A stretch of 64,000 bases of DNA from Pseudomonas extremaustralis (GCF_900102035.1 NZ_LT629689.1:3580001-3644000), one strand, 5' to 3'. Positions 16,222 through 26,073 are shown, counted from the first letter of the stretch. Numbers and translations are program-made. Notes: generated by a model from the sequence alone, not told the origin.

Positions 16222-16353
16222 AAAAAGGGGCGGTATGACCCGCCCACATTTTATCCCTAGTCCCTGTATTCCTTTTCATCATCCTGATGAATCGCATCCT
16301 GCGACGTTCCTTCAAACCATCGTTCCGTGATGGCTGTGCCAATCCTTGGACAC
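16222..16353 (-). ncRNA. rsmZ: RsmZ small RNA
   Basis: About 130 nt on the minus strand, the usual RsmZ size, in the usual place next to fdxA. It has repeated GGA motifs (AAGGAT, ACGGAAC, AAGGAAC, CAGGAT twice, AAGGAA, AGGGAC, AGGGAT), several in hairpin loops, which bind and sequester RsmA/RsmE. The 3' end is the terminator GGGCGG(GTCATA)CCGCCC plus T-run at 16219-16246. The promoter reads TTGAAC (16383-16388), 16 bp, TAACAT (16361-16366); the start site near 16353 is inferred from that. The GacA box lies about 180 bp upstream. Confidence 0.9.
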
Positions 16354-16524
16354 GGGGCTGATGTTAAAGCGTTCCAAAGGAAGTTCAACGGGATGCAACC
16401 GACGCACCACCAAAAACATGCGCTGAATAATCGATAAATAATTGTTATTTTTCAACAACTTAGAAAACACTTTCGAGCATTCGAGACGTCCGTGCCCAAT
16501 AAAAAAACCATTCGCTTACGAAAA

Positions 16525-16542
16525 AGTAAGCGAATGCTTACA
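16525..16542 (-). promoter_or_regulatory. GacA upstream activating sequence of rsmZ
   Basis: TGTAAGCATTCGCTTACT fits TGTAAG-N6-CTTACA, with one mismatch at the end. Its centre is about 181 bp upstream of the inferred rsmZ start, as known for this gene. The region between box and promoter is AT-rich (about 16430-16520), as expected for DNA-bending protein sites. Confidence 0.85.
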
Positions 16543-16594
16543 CACACCATTGCCTAAAAGCGTAGCCGGACACCATTGACCGCCCCACGGGCAA

Positions 16595-16621
16595 GAAAAA
16601 GCCCCGACACAGTCGAGGCTT
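16595..16621 (-). terminator. Terminator of apbC
   Basis: Read on the minus strand: AGCCTCGAC(TGT)GTCGGGGCT followed by TTTTTC, 18 bp past the apbC stop. Confidence 0.8.
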
Positions 16622-16638
16622 CTTTCCCTCCAGACGGA

Positions 16639-17733
16639 TCAGTCGTCGCTGACCGTAATGGTCGGCATCGCAGGCGTAGCCGCTTCTTGCAGAACGATAC
16701 GCGCGCCCACATGACGGGCCAGCTCCTGGTAGATCATGGCAATCTGGCCATCAGGCTCTGCCGCCACGGTGGGCTTGCCGCCATCGGCCTGCTCACGAAT
16801 CTCCATCGACAGCGGCAACGAGGCCAGCAATTCGACGCCGTACTGGGTGGCCAACTTCTCACCACCGCCCTCACCGAACAAATGCTCGGCATGACCGCAG
16901 TTGGAGCAGATGTGCACCGCCATGTTTTCCACCACGCCCAACACCGGAATATTGACCTTGCGGAACATCTCCACGCCTTTCTTCGCGTCCAGCAGCGCCA
17001 GGTCCTGGGGCGTGGTCACGATCACCGAGCCGGCTACCGGGACTTTCTGCGCCAGGGTCAGCTGGATATCGCCGGTGCCTGGCGGCATGTCGATCACCAG
17101 GTAGTCCAGGTCGCCCCAGGCGGTCTGGGTAACCAACTGCAGCAACGCGCCGGAAACCATCGGCCCACGCCAGACCATTGGTGTGTTGTCATCGGTCAGG
17201 AAAGCCATGGACATGACTTCCACGCCCATGGATTCAATCGGCACGAACCACTTCTGGTCCTTGATTTTCGGGCGCGTGCCCTGCGCAATGCCAAACATCA
17301 CGCCTTGACTCGGGCCGTAGATATCGGCGTCGAGAATGCCGACCCGGGCGCCTTCACGGGCCAGGGCCAGGGCCAGGTTGGCTGCCGTGGTGGATTTACC
17401 CACGCCGCCCTTGCCGGAGGCCACCGCCACCACATTCTTGACATTGGCCAGGCCCGGGATCTGCGCCTGGGCCTTGTGCGGTGCGATCACACATTGAATG
17501 TCGACCTTGGCGCAAGCCACGCCGTCGATGCCTTCGATGGCCATTTGCAGCATCTGCGCCCAACCACGCTTGAACAGACCGGCCGCATAACCCAGTTCCA
17601 ACTGGACCGACACCCGATCCCCCTGGATCTCGATGGCGCGAACACAGCCGGCACTGACCGGGTCCTGGTTCAAATAGGGGTCGGTGTACTGGCGAAGAAC
17701 GGCTTCCACCGCTGCGCGATTGACGGCGCTCAT
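16639..17733 (-). CDS. apbC: Iron-sulfur cluster carrier ATPase ApbC/Mrp
   Basis: 364 aa. An N-terminal MIP18/DUF59-like domain (1-85) is followed by the P-loop ATPase: deviant Walker A SGKGGVGKST at 106-115 and the Mrp signature with CSNC (Cys276, Cys279), the cluster-binding pair. It delivers Fe-S clusters to apoproteins in the cytoplasm. The divergent neighbour metG starts 172 bp away; this apbC/metG divergent arrangement is conserved in pseudomonads. Confidence 0.95.
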   Translation of the reverse strand: MSAVNRAAVEAVLRQYTDPYLNQDPVSAGCVRAIEIQGDRVSVQLELGYAAGLFKRGWAQMLQMAIEGIDGVACAKVDIQCVIAPHKAQAQIPGLANVKNVVAVASGKGGVGKSTTAANLALALAREGARVGILDADIYGPSQGVMFGIAQGTRPKIKDQKWFVPIESMGVEVMSMAFLTDDNTPMVWRGPMVSGALLQLVTQTAWGDLDYLVIDMPPGTGDIQLTLAQKVPVAGSVIVTTPQDLALLDAKKGVEMFRKVNIPVLGVVENMAVHICSNCGHAEHLFGEGGGEKLATQYGVELLASLPLSMEIREQADGGKPTVAAEPDGQIAMIYQELARHVGARIVLQEAATPAMPTITVSDD

Positions 17734-17905
17734 GGGCTACTCCCGAAAAAAGACTGACTGAAACAGGCGGCTATCCTAACCGTTCCAGCGGCATTACGGC
17801 ATGCTTTCGCTGGTGAGGAAGATGCTGAAACAGCGCCACGGGGTGAAATATATTTCGCGGCGCTTTATAGTGGCCGACCTCCGTTTCATCAAGTAGCCGA
17901 GCCCC

Positions 17906-19957
17906 ATGTCCGAGCCACGCAAGATCCTCGTCACCAGCGCCCTGCCCTATGCCAATGGTTCCATCCATCTTGGCCATATGCTTGAGTACATCCAGACCGA
18001 TATGTGGGTGCGCTTCCAGAAGCATCGCGGCAATCAATGCATTTATGTCTGCGCGGACGACGCCCACGGTTCGGCCATCATGTTGCGCGCCGAAAAGGAA
18101 GGCATCACCCCGGAACAACTGATCGCCAATGTACAGGCTGAACACAGCGCCGACTTTGCCGAATTCCTGGTGGATTTCGACAACTTCCACTCGACCCACT
18201 CCGATGAAAACCGCGAGTTGTCGAGCCAGATCTACCTACGGCTGAAAGACGCCGGGCACATTGCCACGCGCTCGATCACCCAGTATTTCGACCCGGAAAA
18301 GAAAATGTTCCTGGCCGACCGCTTCATCAAGGGCACCTGCCCGAAATGCGGCACCGAGGACCAGTACGGCGACAATTGCGAGAAATGCGGTGCCACTTAC
18401 GCACCGACCGACCTGAAAGATCCTAAGTCGGCCATTTCCGGCGCCACCCCGGTGCTCAAGGATTCCCAGCATTTCTTCTTCAAACTCCCGGATTTCCAGC
18501 AGATGCTGCAAACCTGGACCCGCAGCGGCACCCTGCAGGACGCCGTGGCGAACAAGATCGCCGAATGGCTGGATGCCGGCCTGCAACAGTGGGATATCTC
18601 CCGCGATGCGCCGTACTTCGGCTTTGAAATCCCAGGCGAACCGGGCAAGTACTTCTATGTGTGGCTGGATGCGCCGATCGGCTACATGGCCAGCTTCAAG
18701 AACCTGTGCAGCCGCACGCCGGGGCTGGACTTCGACGCGTTCTGGGGCAAGGACTCCACCGCTGAGCTGTACCACTTCATCGGCAAGGACATCGTCAACT
18801 TCCATGCCCTGTTCTGGCCGGCCATGCTCGAAGGTTCGGGCTACCGCACGCCGACCGGCATCAACGTACACGGCTACCTGACCGTCAACGGCCAGAAGAT
18901 GTCCAAGTCCCGTGGCACCTTTATCAAGGCGCGCACCTACCTGGATCACCTGTCGCCCGAATACCTGCGCTACTACTATGCGTCCAAGCTGGGCCGTGGC
19001 GTCGACGACCTCGACCTGAACTTGGAAGACTTCGTACAGAAGGTCAACTCCGACCTGGTCGGCAAAGTCGTCAACATCGCCAGCCGTTGCGCCGGTTTCA
19101 TCCACAAGGGCAACGCCGGTGTGCTGGTGGCAGAGAACGCCGCGCCGGAGCTGACTGAAGCCTTCCTGGCCGCCGCGCCTGGCATCGCCGACGCCTATGA
19201 AGCCCGCGATTTTGCCCGCGCCATGCGCGAGATCATGGGCCTGGCCGACCGTGCCAACGCCTGGATCGCCGACAAGGCGCCGTGGTCGCTGAACAAGCAG
19301 GAAGGCAAGCAGGCTGAAGTCCAGGCGATCTGCGCCACCGGCGTCAACCTGTTCCGCCAGTTGGTGATCTTCCTCAAGCCAGTGCTGCCATTGCTGGCCG
19401 CCGATGCCGAGGCGTTCCTCAACGTCGCGCCGCTGACCTGGAACGACCACGCCACCTTGCTCAGCAACCATCAACTGAACGAGTTCAAGCCGCTGATGAC
19501 CCGTATCGATCCGGTCAAGGTCCAGGCCATGACCGACGCATCGAAAGAAGACCTGGTCGCCAGCCAGACCGATACCGGCGAATCGCAACCCGCGGGCAAC
19601 GGCGAATTGGCCAAGGACCCGCTCTCGCCCGAGATCGACTTCGACGCCTTTGCTGCCGTGGACCTGCGCGTTGCGCTGATCATCAAGGCCGAAGCCGTTG
19701 AAGGTGCCGACAAGCTGCTGCGCCTGACATTGGATATCGGTGACGAGCAACGCAATGTGTTCTCCGGGATCAAGAGCGCTTATCCGGACCCGTCCAAGCT
19801 CAATGGTCGCCTGACCATGATGATCGCCAACCTCAAGCCGCGGAAAATGAAGTTCGGTGTTTCCGAAGGCATGGTGATGGCGGCTGGCCCTGGCGGCGAA
19901 GAGATCTACCTGCTGAGCCCTGACAGCGGCGCCAAGCCGGGCCAGCGTATCAAGTAA
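17906..19957 (+). CDS. metG: Methionyl-tRNA synthetase
   Basis: 683 aa, class I synthetase. HIGH-like HLGH follows PYANGSI near residue 20; a zinc knuckle is present ([18 protein letters not shown], near 147-165); KMSKS starts at Lys331; and the C-terminal EMAP/Trbp111 tRNA-binding domain ([20 protein letters not shown]) occupies the last 110 residues. It charges tRNA-Met. The start ATG at 17906 fits the family N-terminus ([19 protein letters not shown]). Confidence 0.98.
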   Translation: MSEPRKILVTSALPYANGSIHLGHMLEYIQTDMWVRFQKHRGNQCIYVCADDAHGSAIMLRAEKEGITPEQLIANVQAEHSADFAEFLVDFDNFHSTHSDENRELSSQIYLRLKDAGHIATRSITQYFDPEKKMFLADRFIKGTCPKCGTEDQYGDNCEKCGATYAPTDLKDPKSAISGATPVLKDSQHFFFKLPDFQQMLQTWTRSGTLQDAVANKIAEWLDAGLQQWDISRDAPYFGFEIPGEPGKYFYVWLDAPIGYMASFKNLCSRTPGLDFDAFWGKDSTAELYHFIGKDIVNFHALFWPAMLEGSGYRTPTGINVHGYLTVNGQKMSKSRGTFIKARTYLDHLSPEYLRYYYASKLGRGVDDLDLNLEDFVQKVNSDLVGKVVNIASRCAGFIHKGNAGVLVAENAAPELTEAFLAAAPGIADAYEARDFARAMREIMGLADRANAWIADKAPWSLNKQEGKQAEVQAICATGVNLFRQLVIFLKPVLPLLAADAEAFLNVAPLTWNDHATLLSNHQLNEFKPLMTRIDPVKVQAMTDASKEDLVASQTDTGESQPAGNGELAKDPLSPEIDFDAFAAVDLRVALIIKAEAVEGADKLLRLTLDIGDEQRNVFSGIKSAYPDPSKLNGRLTMMIANLKPRKMKFGVSEGMVMAAGPGGEEIYLLSPDSGAKPGQRIK

Positions 19958-19968
19958 GCCCGCAAGAC

Positions 19969-19997
19969 AGCCCTGTCGTCACGGCGACAGGGCTTTT
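19969..19997 (+). terminator. Terminator of metG
   Basis: AGCCCTGTCG(TCA)CGGCGACAGGGCT followed by TTTC. Confidence 0.88.
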
Positions 19998-20059
19998 CAG
20001 CTAGTACCCCCTTCTCGCTTGCCGGATAATCAGGCCCTGTTTGCTTAACCGGCATGCCC

Positions 20060-20632
20060 ATGACCGATATGCTCTTCACCGTTCTCAGCGCCGCCCTTGT
20101 CAGCAACCTCGTGTTGCAGATGCCGCTGGCTATCGGCTCGACGCTGGCCACTGAGTCACGCCCGCAGTTGCATGCCATGGGGCTGGCCACCACCGTGGTG
20201 GTGGTATTGAGCGGCATAGCGGGTTATCTGCTAGACCACTATGTGCTGCGGCCACTGGAACTGACTGCCCTGCGGCTGTGGGTATTTCTACCGCTCATCG
20301 CGCTGCTGATCAGCCCGGTGCTCAGCCTGTTGACCCGCCTGCGACCGAACATGCATTGGCACGGCCTGTGGCTATTGCTGCTGGGCAACGCGGGCGTCCT
20401 GGGTGTGGTGCTGCTGGACACTAGGGACGATCAGGGCCTGGCGCACATGACCGCGCTGAGCCTGGGTGCCGGGCTCGGTTTCTGGCTGGTGCTGAGCCTG
20501 TTCAGCGACCTGCGCGAGCGCATCGCCGAAAACGATATCCCCCCGCCCTTTCGCGGTCTGCCGGTCGAGCTGATCAGTGCCGGACTGATGGCGCTGGCTT
20601 TCCTGGGTTTCAACGCAATGATCAAAGCATGA
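20060..20632 (+). CDS. rnfA: Rnf/Rsx electron transport complex subunit A
   Basis: 190 aa, integral membrane protein with about six hydrophobic segments. It aligns with the start of RnfA ([20 protein letters not shown]), although it is divergent: the usual FLG/C motif after the first helix is replaced by [13 protein letters not shown] at 20060 fits the family start; ATG at 20054 is also possible. The stop overlaps rnfB as ATGA. In the complex, RnfA and RnfE form the core that holds a [2Fe-2S] cluster between Cys residues; I do not see a clear Cys here, which is unusual. Confidence 0.8.
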   Translation: MTDMLFTVLSAALVSNLVLQMPLAIGSTLATESRPQLHAMGLATTVVVVLSGIAGYLLDHYVLRPLELTALRLWVFLPLIALLISPVLSLLTRLRPNMHWHGLWLLLLGNAGVLGVVLLDTRDDQGLAHMTALSLGAGLGFWLVLSLFSDLRERIAENDIPPPFRGLPVELISAGLMALAFLGFNAMIKA

Positions 20633-21777
20633 ACCTGATTCAACGTATCGACGCACTGCTGCCGCAGACCCAATGCGGCAAGTGCGGACACCCTGGCTGC
20701 AAGCCTTACGCCGAGGGCATTGCCCAGGGCGAGGCTATCAACAAGTGTCCGCCGGGCGGGCAGGAAACCATCGTCGGGCTGGCCCGGTTGCTGAACGTGC
20801 CGGTCCTGCAGGTAGATACCAGCCGCGGCGAGGCCCCGGCGCAGATCGCTTATATCCGCGAGGCCGAGTGCATCGGATGCACCAAATGCATCCAGGCTTG
20901 CCCGGTGGATGCGATTGTCGGTGCCGCCAAGCTCATGCACACCGTGATCGCCGACGAATGCACCGGCTGCGACCTGTGCGTCGCACCCTGCCCGGTCGAC
21001 TGTATCGAGATGCGTCCATCGCTTGTGGGGGGCCTGGCCGCCAACGAACGTGAACGCCATGCACGCGACCTCAAGCGTGACCGCGCGCGGCGCCGCTACG
21101 AGCAACGCAATGCGCGCCTGCAACGGGAGGAAGAACACAAGCTCGCCGAACGCCTGGCACGGGCCAAGCGCGCGACACCGGTACAAGCGCCACAAACCGA
21201 TCCCCACCAGGCGGCTCGGGATGCGGCGATCAAGAAAGCCAAGATCGGCGTTGCAATGAGCCGCGCCCAGTTGCACAAATCCTTGAAGGCATTTGGTCAT
21301 CCCCCGACCTTTGAACAGCAGTCGCAACTGATTGTGCTGCAACAACAGTTCGAAGCCGCAGAGCAGGCGCTCGCTACGCTGGAGATCAACTCCCCGCCAT
21401 CACCGCCGATCTACAAAGACCCGGAACTCAAACGCGCGAAAATCCAACTGGCCATGCGCCGCGCCGAGTTGAAAAAAGCCCAGGACCTGAATGCGGATGC
21501 TCAGCAACTGGCCACCTTGAGCGCGGCGCTGGCCGCCGCCGATCAAGCCTTGCATGACGCCGAAGCCGTGTCCGAACAACCTCGCCCCAACTTGCAGCGC
21601 GTGGAAAAACGCCCCATCGACAGCCAGTTGCGCCAACTCAAAACCGCCCTGGCATATGCGCGTGCCGATGTCAGTAAACTGCAACGCCAGCCAGGCGTCA
21701 GCCCGGATGAACTGAACGCCGCACAACGCAAGCTCGAAGAAGCCCAGCGCCAGGTGGACGCCCATGTCGATAGCTGA
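20629..21777 (+). CDS. rnfB: RnfB with an RnfC-like C-terminal tail
   Basis: 382 aa, about twice the usual RnfB length. Residues 16-40 form the Fe-S motif (Cys16, 19, 24, 40), and two ferredoxin sites follow (Cys81/84/87/91 and Cys111/114/117/121). From residue 140 the protein continues as a long charged, Ala-rich helical tail ([20 protein letters not shown], then repeated DPxxAxxAAIxKAK-type units) of the kind found at the end of RnfC. No rnfC gene lies between rnfB and rnfD. The N-terminal membrane anchor of classical RnfB is also absent. Confidence 0.82.
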   Translation: MNLIQRIDALLPQTQCGKCGHPGCKPYAEGIAQGEAINKCPPGGQETIVGLARLLNVPVLQVDTSRGEAPAQIAYIREAECIGCTKCIQACPVDAIVGAAKLMHTVIADECTGCDLCVAPCPVDCIEMRPSLVGGLAANERERHARDLKRDRARRRYEQRNARLQREEEHKLAERLARAKRATPVQAPQTDPHQAARDAAIKKAKIGVAMSRAQLHKSLKAFGHPPTFEQQSQLIVLQQQFEAAEQALATLEINSPPSPPIYKDPELKRAKIQLAMRRAELKKAQDLNADAQQLATLSAALAAADQALHDAEAVSEQPRPNLQRVEKRPIDSQLRQLKTALAYARADVSKLQRQPGVSPDELNAAQRKLEEAQRQVDAHVDS

Positions 21778-22723
21778 CCCACAGCAAGCGCTGCGCCGCG
21801 TATTGCTGGCAACGCTACCGGGTGTGGCGGCGATGTTCTGGCTTTATGGATGGGGCGTGCTGATCAATCTATCCCTGGCGACAGCAAGCGCACTGCTGGT
21901 AGACACACTCGTCCATCGCCTTAGGGGCCGGCGCGTCAGTGATCTGAGCAGTCTGGTCAGCGCAGTGCTGTTGGCGCTGGCGCTGCCCCCCTATTGCCCC
22001 TGGTGGCTCAGCGTCGCGGCCGTTACCGGCGGGTTGCTGTTGGGTAAACACCTGTATGGCGGCAACCGTAACCCGTTCAACCCGGCAATGGTCGGTTATG
22101 CCCTGATGCTGGTGATGTTTGCGCAGCCGATGAGCCAGTGGCCGGGCATCCACGGCCTGGACCTGCTCACCGGGTTGCAGCGCGTATTGGGCCTGCACGG
22201 CGATGCGCCGGATGCCTGGGCCCAGGCCACCGCACTCGATACATTGCGGACCAATAAGAGCCTGACAATCGACGAGCTGTTTTCCGGCAACCCGGCGTTC
22301 GGTTATTTCGGTGCCAGGGGCATTGAATGGGTGAGCCTGGCGTATCTGGCAGGCGGCCTCTTGCTGCTACGCCAACGGGTGTTCAGTTGGCATGCGCCCG
22401 TCGGCATGCTGGGCAGTCTCTTCGTGGTCAGCTTGCTTTGCTGGAACGGCTCCGGGTCCGACTCACATGGCTCGCCGTTATTTCATCTGCTGAGCGGCGC
22501 CACCCTGCTCGGCGCGTTTTTCATCGTCACCGAGCCGGTGTCCGGTCCTCGAACGGCACGGGCTCGCTTGCTGTTCGGCGTAGGGGTCGGCTTGCTGACT
22601 TATCTGATTCGTACGTGGGGCGGCTACCCGGACGGTGTAGCCTTTGCGGTGCTGCTGATGAACCTGGCGGTCCCCACGCTGGAGCGCCTGGTGGCGCCAA
22701 AACAAACTGCGGTGACGCCATGA
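21764..22723 (+). CDS. rnfD: Rnf complex subunit D
   Basis: 319 aa, about nine hydrophobic segments, with [17 protein letters not shown] typical of RnfD/NqrB. The flavinylation region is altered: the usual SGAT motif for covalent FMN reads WAQATAL, so Thr is kept but the preceding Ser-Gly is not. It overlaps rnfB by 14 bp and rnfG by 4 bp, so it is in the operon. Confidence 0.85.
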   Translation: MSIADPQQALRRVLLATLPGVAAMFWLYGWGVLINLSLATASALLVDTLVHRLRGRRVSDLSSLVSAVLLALALPPYCPWWLSVAAVTGGLLLGKHLYGGNRNPFNPAMVGYALMLVMFAQPMSQWPGIHGLDLLTGLQRVLGLHGDAPDAWAQATALDTLRTNKSLTIDELFSGNPAFGYFGARGIEWVSLAYLAGGLLLLRQRVFSWHAPVGMLGSLFVVSLLCWNGSGSDSHGSPLFHLLSGATLLGAFFIVTEPVSGPRTARARLLFGVGVGLLTYLIRTWGGYPDGVAFAVLLMNLAVPTLERLVAPKQTAVTP

Positions 22724-23289
22724 AGGGTTGGCCGCTGGTGCTGCTGATTGCACTTCTGGGAATCGCCTTGCCCCTCGGATTTCAACACCTGACCGCTGAT
22801 CGCGCCGCCCACCAGGCCCAGATGCTGCAACGCCAAGCCTTGCTTGACCTGCTGCCCGCCGAGCGCTACGACAACCTTCCCATGGACCACCCCCTGGCAA
22901 TCCCTGCGCAACCGTTGGCGTCCAGCCAATTGCAGGGCGGCTATCTCGCGACGCTGTCAGGCCAACCCAGTGCCGTGCTGCTGCACGTACAAGCCAGCGG
23001 CTACGCCGGGCCGATCGAGTTGCTGATCGCCATCGACCGCGATGGCAGGTTGCTAGGGCTCAAAACCCTGGAGCAAACCGAAACCCCGAGCCTCGGCGGC
23101 CATATCGGTGAACCGGGCAACCCTTGGATGGCGGCGTTCAAAGGCTATTCCAGTAATGACCCGCCCCGTTTCGATCAAATAGCAGGCGCCACGGTGACGT
23201 CCCGTGCCGTGATCAACGCCGTTCACGACGCGTTGCGCTATTTCGATGAACATCGGCCGACTCTGCTGGAGCCTGGTCCCCATGCGTAA
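22720..23289 (+). CDS. rnfG: Rnf complex subunit G
   Basis: 189 aa. It has one N-terminal membrane helix (WPLVLLIALLGIALPLGF) and an FMN-binding domain with the flavinylation motif AGATVTS near residue 150 (Thr receives FMN through ApbE). The start is ATG at 22720 in an ATGA overlap with rnfD. Periplasmic flavin carrier of the complex. Confidence 0.88.
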   Translation: MKGWPLVLLIALLGIALPLGFQHLTADRAAHQAQMLQRQALLDLLPAERYDNLPMDHPLAIPAQPLASSQLQGGYLATLSGQPSAVLLHVQASGYAGPIELLIAIDRDGRLLGLKTLEQTETPSLGGHIGEPGNPWMAAFKGYSSNDPPRFDQIAGATVTSRAVINAVHDALRYFDEHRPTLLEPGPHA

Positions 23290-23776
23290 ACCTTCTGGCC
23301 TGGTGACCTCGTTGATGCTCGCACCGTTGCTTGGAGTAACGGACACGCTGCCCAAAGCCTTGAGTTTCCTCGGGCTGTCGACCTTGATCGTGGCGCTTTA
23401 CGCTGGCGCCATGCATGTCGTGCGCGCGCGTCTGAGTCCGCCAATGCGCTTAATCGCCAGCCTGATGCTGGCCGCTACGTTGGTCGCCAGCGCACAGGTC
23501 CTGCTGACGGCTTTCGCGCTGTCTCTGTGCCTGCAATTGGGGGGGTATCTGGCGCTGATCAGCGTGCAATGCGTGGTACTGGAATATTCCGGCTTTTTTG
23601 ACGCCGGCCAGCATCAGGGCCGCCTGCAGTTGTTCGGCCTGTTTGGTGCATCAATGCTGATCCTGGGGTTGTTACGCGACGTGACTGACATCACATTAGT
23701 GCCTGCCGGGTTTATCCTGCTCGGCTTATTGCTCGCAGGGTGCCAGGCCTGGACCCAATATTTGAAATCACGCTGA
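23282..23776 (+). CDS. rnfE: Rnf complex subunit E (short form)
   Basis: 164 aa from ATG at 23282, overlapping rnfG by 8 bp. It has several membrane helices and the RnfE/NqrD-type start (SGLVTSLMLAPLLGVTDTLP). Usual RnfE proteins are about 200-230 aa, so this is short. Last gene of the operon; nth follows 25 bp later, the same junction as in other gammaproteobacteria. Confidence 0.8.
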   Translation: MRKPSGLVTSLMLAPLLGVTDTLPKALSFLGLSTLIVALYAGAMHVVRARLSPPMRLIASLMLAATLVASAQVLLTAFALSLCLQLGGYLALISVQCVVLEYSGFFDAGQHQGRLQLFGLFGASMLILGLLRDVTDITLVPAGFILLGLLLAGCQAWTQYLKSR

Positions 23777-23801
23777 CTGCCTGCAAGGAAACCACCGCAC
23801 C

Positions 23802-24440
23802 ATGAACGCCGCAAAACGCCTGGAAATTTTCCGCAGGCTTCACGAAGACAACCCGGAACCCAAGACGGAACTGGCCTACTCCTCTCCATTCGAGTTGCTG
23901 ATTGCGGTCATCCTGTCGGCCCAATCCACGGATGTTGGCGTCAACAAGGCCACGGCCAAGCTGTATCCCGTGGCAAACACACCTGAAGCGATCTATGCCC
24001 TGGGCGTGGAAGGCTTATCGGAATACATCAAGACTATCGGGCTGTATAACAGCAAGGCCAAGAACGTTATCGAAACCTGCCGCTTGCTGATAGAACGGCA
24101 TGGCAGCGAAGTACCGCAGACCCGCGAGGCCCTGGAGGCGTTACCGGGAGTCGGCCGTAAAACCGCTAACGTGGTGCTCAACACCGCATTCCGCCAACTG
24201 ACCATGGCCGTGGACACCCACATTTTCCGGGTCAGCAACCGAACCGGCATCGCCCGAGGCAAAAACGTGGTGGAGGTGGAAAAACAGCTGATGAAGTTCG
24301 TGCCCAAGCAGTACCTGCTTGACTCGCACCACTGGCTGATCCTTCACGGGCGCTATGTTTGCCAGGCCCGCAAGCCACGTTGTGGCAGCTGTCGCATCGA
24401 AGACCTGTGTGAATACAAGAACAAGACGTCCGACGATTGA
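23802..24440 (+). CDS. nth: Endonuclease III
   Basis: 212 aa DNA glycosylase/AP lyase for oxidised pyrimidines. The HhH motif LPGVGRKTANVV contains catalytic Lys120; Asp138 follows in AVDTHIFRV; the [4Fe-4S] cluster loop is Cys188-X6-Cys195-X2-Cys198-X5-Cys204. All key residues are present. It is co-directional with rnfE 25 bp upstream and probably co-transcribed. Confidence 0.97.
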   Translation: MNAAKRLEIFRRLHEDNPEPKTELAYSSPFELLIAVILSAQSTDVGVNKATAKLYPVANTPEAIYALGVEGLSEYIKTIGLYNSKAKNVIETCRLLIERHGSEVPQTREALEALPGVGRKTANVVLNTAFRQLTMAVDTHIFRVSNRTGIARGKNVVEVEKQLMKFVPKQYLLDSHHWLILHGRYVCQARKPRCGSCRIEDLCEYKNKTSDD

Positions 24441-24547
24441 GAGATCATCAGTTTTCCCGGGCAGTCGATTGAAAAAATCTTTTTTACCCACTCGAGGAAT
24501 ATCGTTATAAGGGGCGCCAACGGCAGTCTTAGCCTGGAGTTAGCCTT

Positions 24548-24730
24548 ATGAGCACTGACAAAGAACAATTGGAAGTGGAAGACGACCTCGTTGAGTCGGA
24601 TGACGATGGGACAGAAGTCCCTGTCGCAGAGGTGGCCAAGACCAATCTGAGCAAACGTCGCACTATCGACAATCTCCTGGAAGAACGACGCTTGCAGAAA
24701 CAACTGGCCGATTACGACTTCGATCTCTGA
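24548..24730 (+). CDS. PA3496-like small acidic protein
   Basis: 60 aa, very acidic N-terminal half (VEDDLVESDDDGTEV) and a basic helical C-terminal half (LSKRRTIDNLLEERRLQKQL). It matches in position (next to nth) and composition the conserved Pseudomonas protein PA3496, annotated as a putative envelope integrity protein. GGAGTTAGCC precedes the ATG. Function is not established by the sequence. Confidence 0.82.
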   Translation: MSTDKEQLEVEDDLVESDDDGTEVPVAEVAKTNLSKRRTIDNLLEERRLQKQLADYDFDL

Positions 24731-24748
24731 TCGAGCAGTCCACGGCCG

Positions 24749-24776
24749 GAAGCCTCCCTGACGGAGGCTTTTTTAT
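24749..24776 (+). terminator. Terminator after PA3496-like gene
   Basis: AAGCCTCC(CTGAC)GGAGGCTTTTTT, close to the convergent response regulator gene as well. Confidence 0.88.
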
Positions 24777-24814
24777 GCCGGTTAGCCTGGCTATGCGCGA
24801 TGCTGCGCCTTCCT

Positions 24815-25447
24815 CTATACCAAGCCGTTACGCTGGGCCAGTTCGATGAGATCCACGAGCGAGCGTGCATTGAGTTTGAGCAACAGGCGGGTCTTGTAGG
24901 TACTGACGGTCTTGTTGCTGAGAAACATACCGTCGGCAATCTCCTTGTTGGTCTTGCCGCGAGCCAATTGCTGCAGCACCATCATTTCCCGCCCCGACAG
25001 GCGCTCGACCATATCGGCCTCGCTGGCATTGCCCATGGTGGAGCGCACCGAGTTGAGAGCCTGGTTAGGGAAGTAGCTGTAGCCCGACAGGACGGCCTTG
25101 ATCGCGCTCAGCAACTCGGTCAGGTCCTGTTGCTTGCACACATAGCCTGCGGCCCCCGCCTGCATGCAGCGCATGGAAAAATGCCCCGGCGCCTGGGACG
25201 TGAGCACCAGCACCTTGAAGGGTACCGGTTGTTTGGTCGATGACAGCCGGCAAATAACTTCCAGCCCATCGAGTTTGGGGATTCCAATATCCAGTATGAC
25301 AATGTCCGGCATATGCTCACGCGCAAGTTGCAACGCATCGACACCGTTATCGGTCTCGGCAACGACCTCATAACCATGACGCTCCATTAGCATACGCACA
25401 GCAAGACGAATGACAGGATGATCATCCACGATCAGCACTTTATTCAT
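24815..25447 (-). CDS. BvgA-like response regulator (NarL/FixJ family)
   Basis: 210 aa from ATG at 25447. Receiver domain: acidic pair Asp8/Asp9, phosphorylation site Asp53, then the conserved Lys in GAAGYVCKQ. The C-terminal GerE HTH carries GKTNKEIADGMFLSNKTVST and YKTRLLLKLNARSLVDLIEL. It is strikingly close to Bordetella BvgA over its length, including the phrase LDIGIPKLDGLEVI. No sensor kinase is adjacent, so it is an orphan. In BvgA-type systems the partner is a hybrid sensor kinase. Confidence 0.9.
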   Translation of the reverse strand: MNKVLIVDDHPVIRLAVRMLMERHGYEVVAETDNGVDALQLAREHMPDIVILDIGIPKLDGLEVICRLSSTKQPVPFKVLVLTSQAPGHFSMRCMQAGAAGYVCKQQDLTELLSAIKAVLSGYSYFPNQALNSVRSTMGNASEADMVERLSGREMMVLQQLARGKTNKEIADGMFLSNKTVSTYKTRLLLKLNARSLVDLIELAQRNGLV

Positions 25448-25507
25448 GAGAAAGTCCAATTTCGCTGTTCGAATTATTTAGAGCAAGCACAATAGCCTAG
25501 TCGTTTC

Positions 25508-25786
25508 CTAGTTGGCATAGCATTCCCCCCAAGCAACAGCAAGCAGAGACCCAACCCACAACGATAAAGGAATTGCCCTACAAAAATAGGCCAACTCGGA
25601 TGTATCCAGTTTTATGGAGCCTTTCAGACCTTTCCGGGGGATTACATATTTTGAGTGATATTTCCCCAGTCCAGGGGGTGGGTAGTAAACGTGCCGCACA
25701 CAACTTTCAGGAAATGCCCCTTGCTTGCTGGCCTCCAGCGACGAAGCCAAGGTAAAAAAATCGACTGTTTTAGTTCCATTTAACAT
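25508..25786 (-). CDS. Doubtful small ORF in AT-richer gap
   Basis: 92 codons (ATG at 25786), no good ribosome-binding site and no recognised domain. It has a hydrophobic stretch near the end (IPLSLWVGSLLAVAWG). It sits upstream of the response regulator in DNA that is clearly less GC-rich than its surroundings. It may be a foreign or decaying gene, or chance. Confidence 0.2.
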   Translation of the reverse strand: MLNGTKTVDFFTLASSLEASKQGAFPESCVRHVYYPPPGLGKYHSKYVIPRKGLKGSIKLDTSELAYFCRAIPLSLWVGSLLAVAWGECYAN

Positions 25787-26021
25787 ATTTATTTACACCC
25801 ATAAGTCCTACAGACCATTCAGCGATTTTCGCCTTAGCTGTACTTTCATGAGTGAATTTTCTGTAAGACTAGTTCCTACACAGGTGTAAAAAATTCATTC
25901 ACCCTACGAGGCTTTAATAACAATTCATTCCAGAGCTTCACAACGGAGCGCTTTTATTCCATCGACATCAACAGATGTTTAATACTTATAAACATTACCT
26001 CTTCGCGCTAATAGCGCAGGC
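25787..26021. other. AT-rich gap with a possible regulator palindrome, no gene seen
   Basis: The space between the response regulator region and argG is AT-rich and has no convincing gene. At 25862-25880 it contains TGTAAG-N7-CCTACA, an imperfect dyad similar to the sites of NarL-type regulators, and near 26000 the hairpin GCGCTAATAGCGC. Nothing else is recognised. Confidence 0.4.
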
Positions 26022-26056
26022 AAAAAAAATGGCCCCTTGAACAAGGGGCCATTTTT
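26022..26056. terminator. Terminator of argG (bidirectional)
   Basis: ATGGCCCCTTG(AA)CAAGGGGCCAT is flanked by A-run and T-run on both sides. Confidence 0.92.
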
Positions 26057-26073
26057 CATAACCGTTTAAACAC

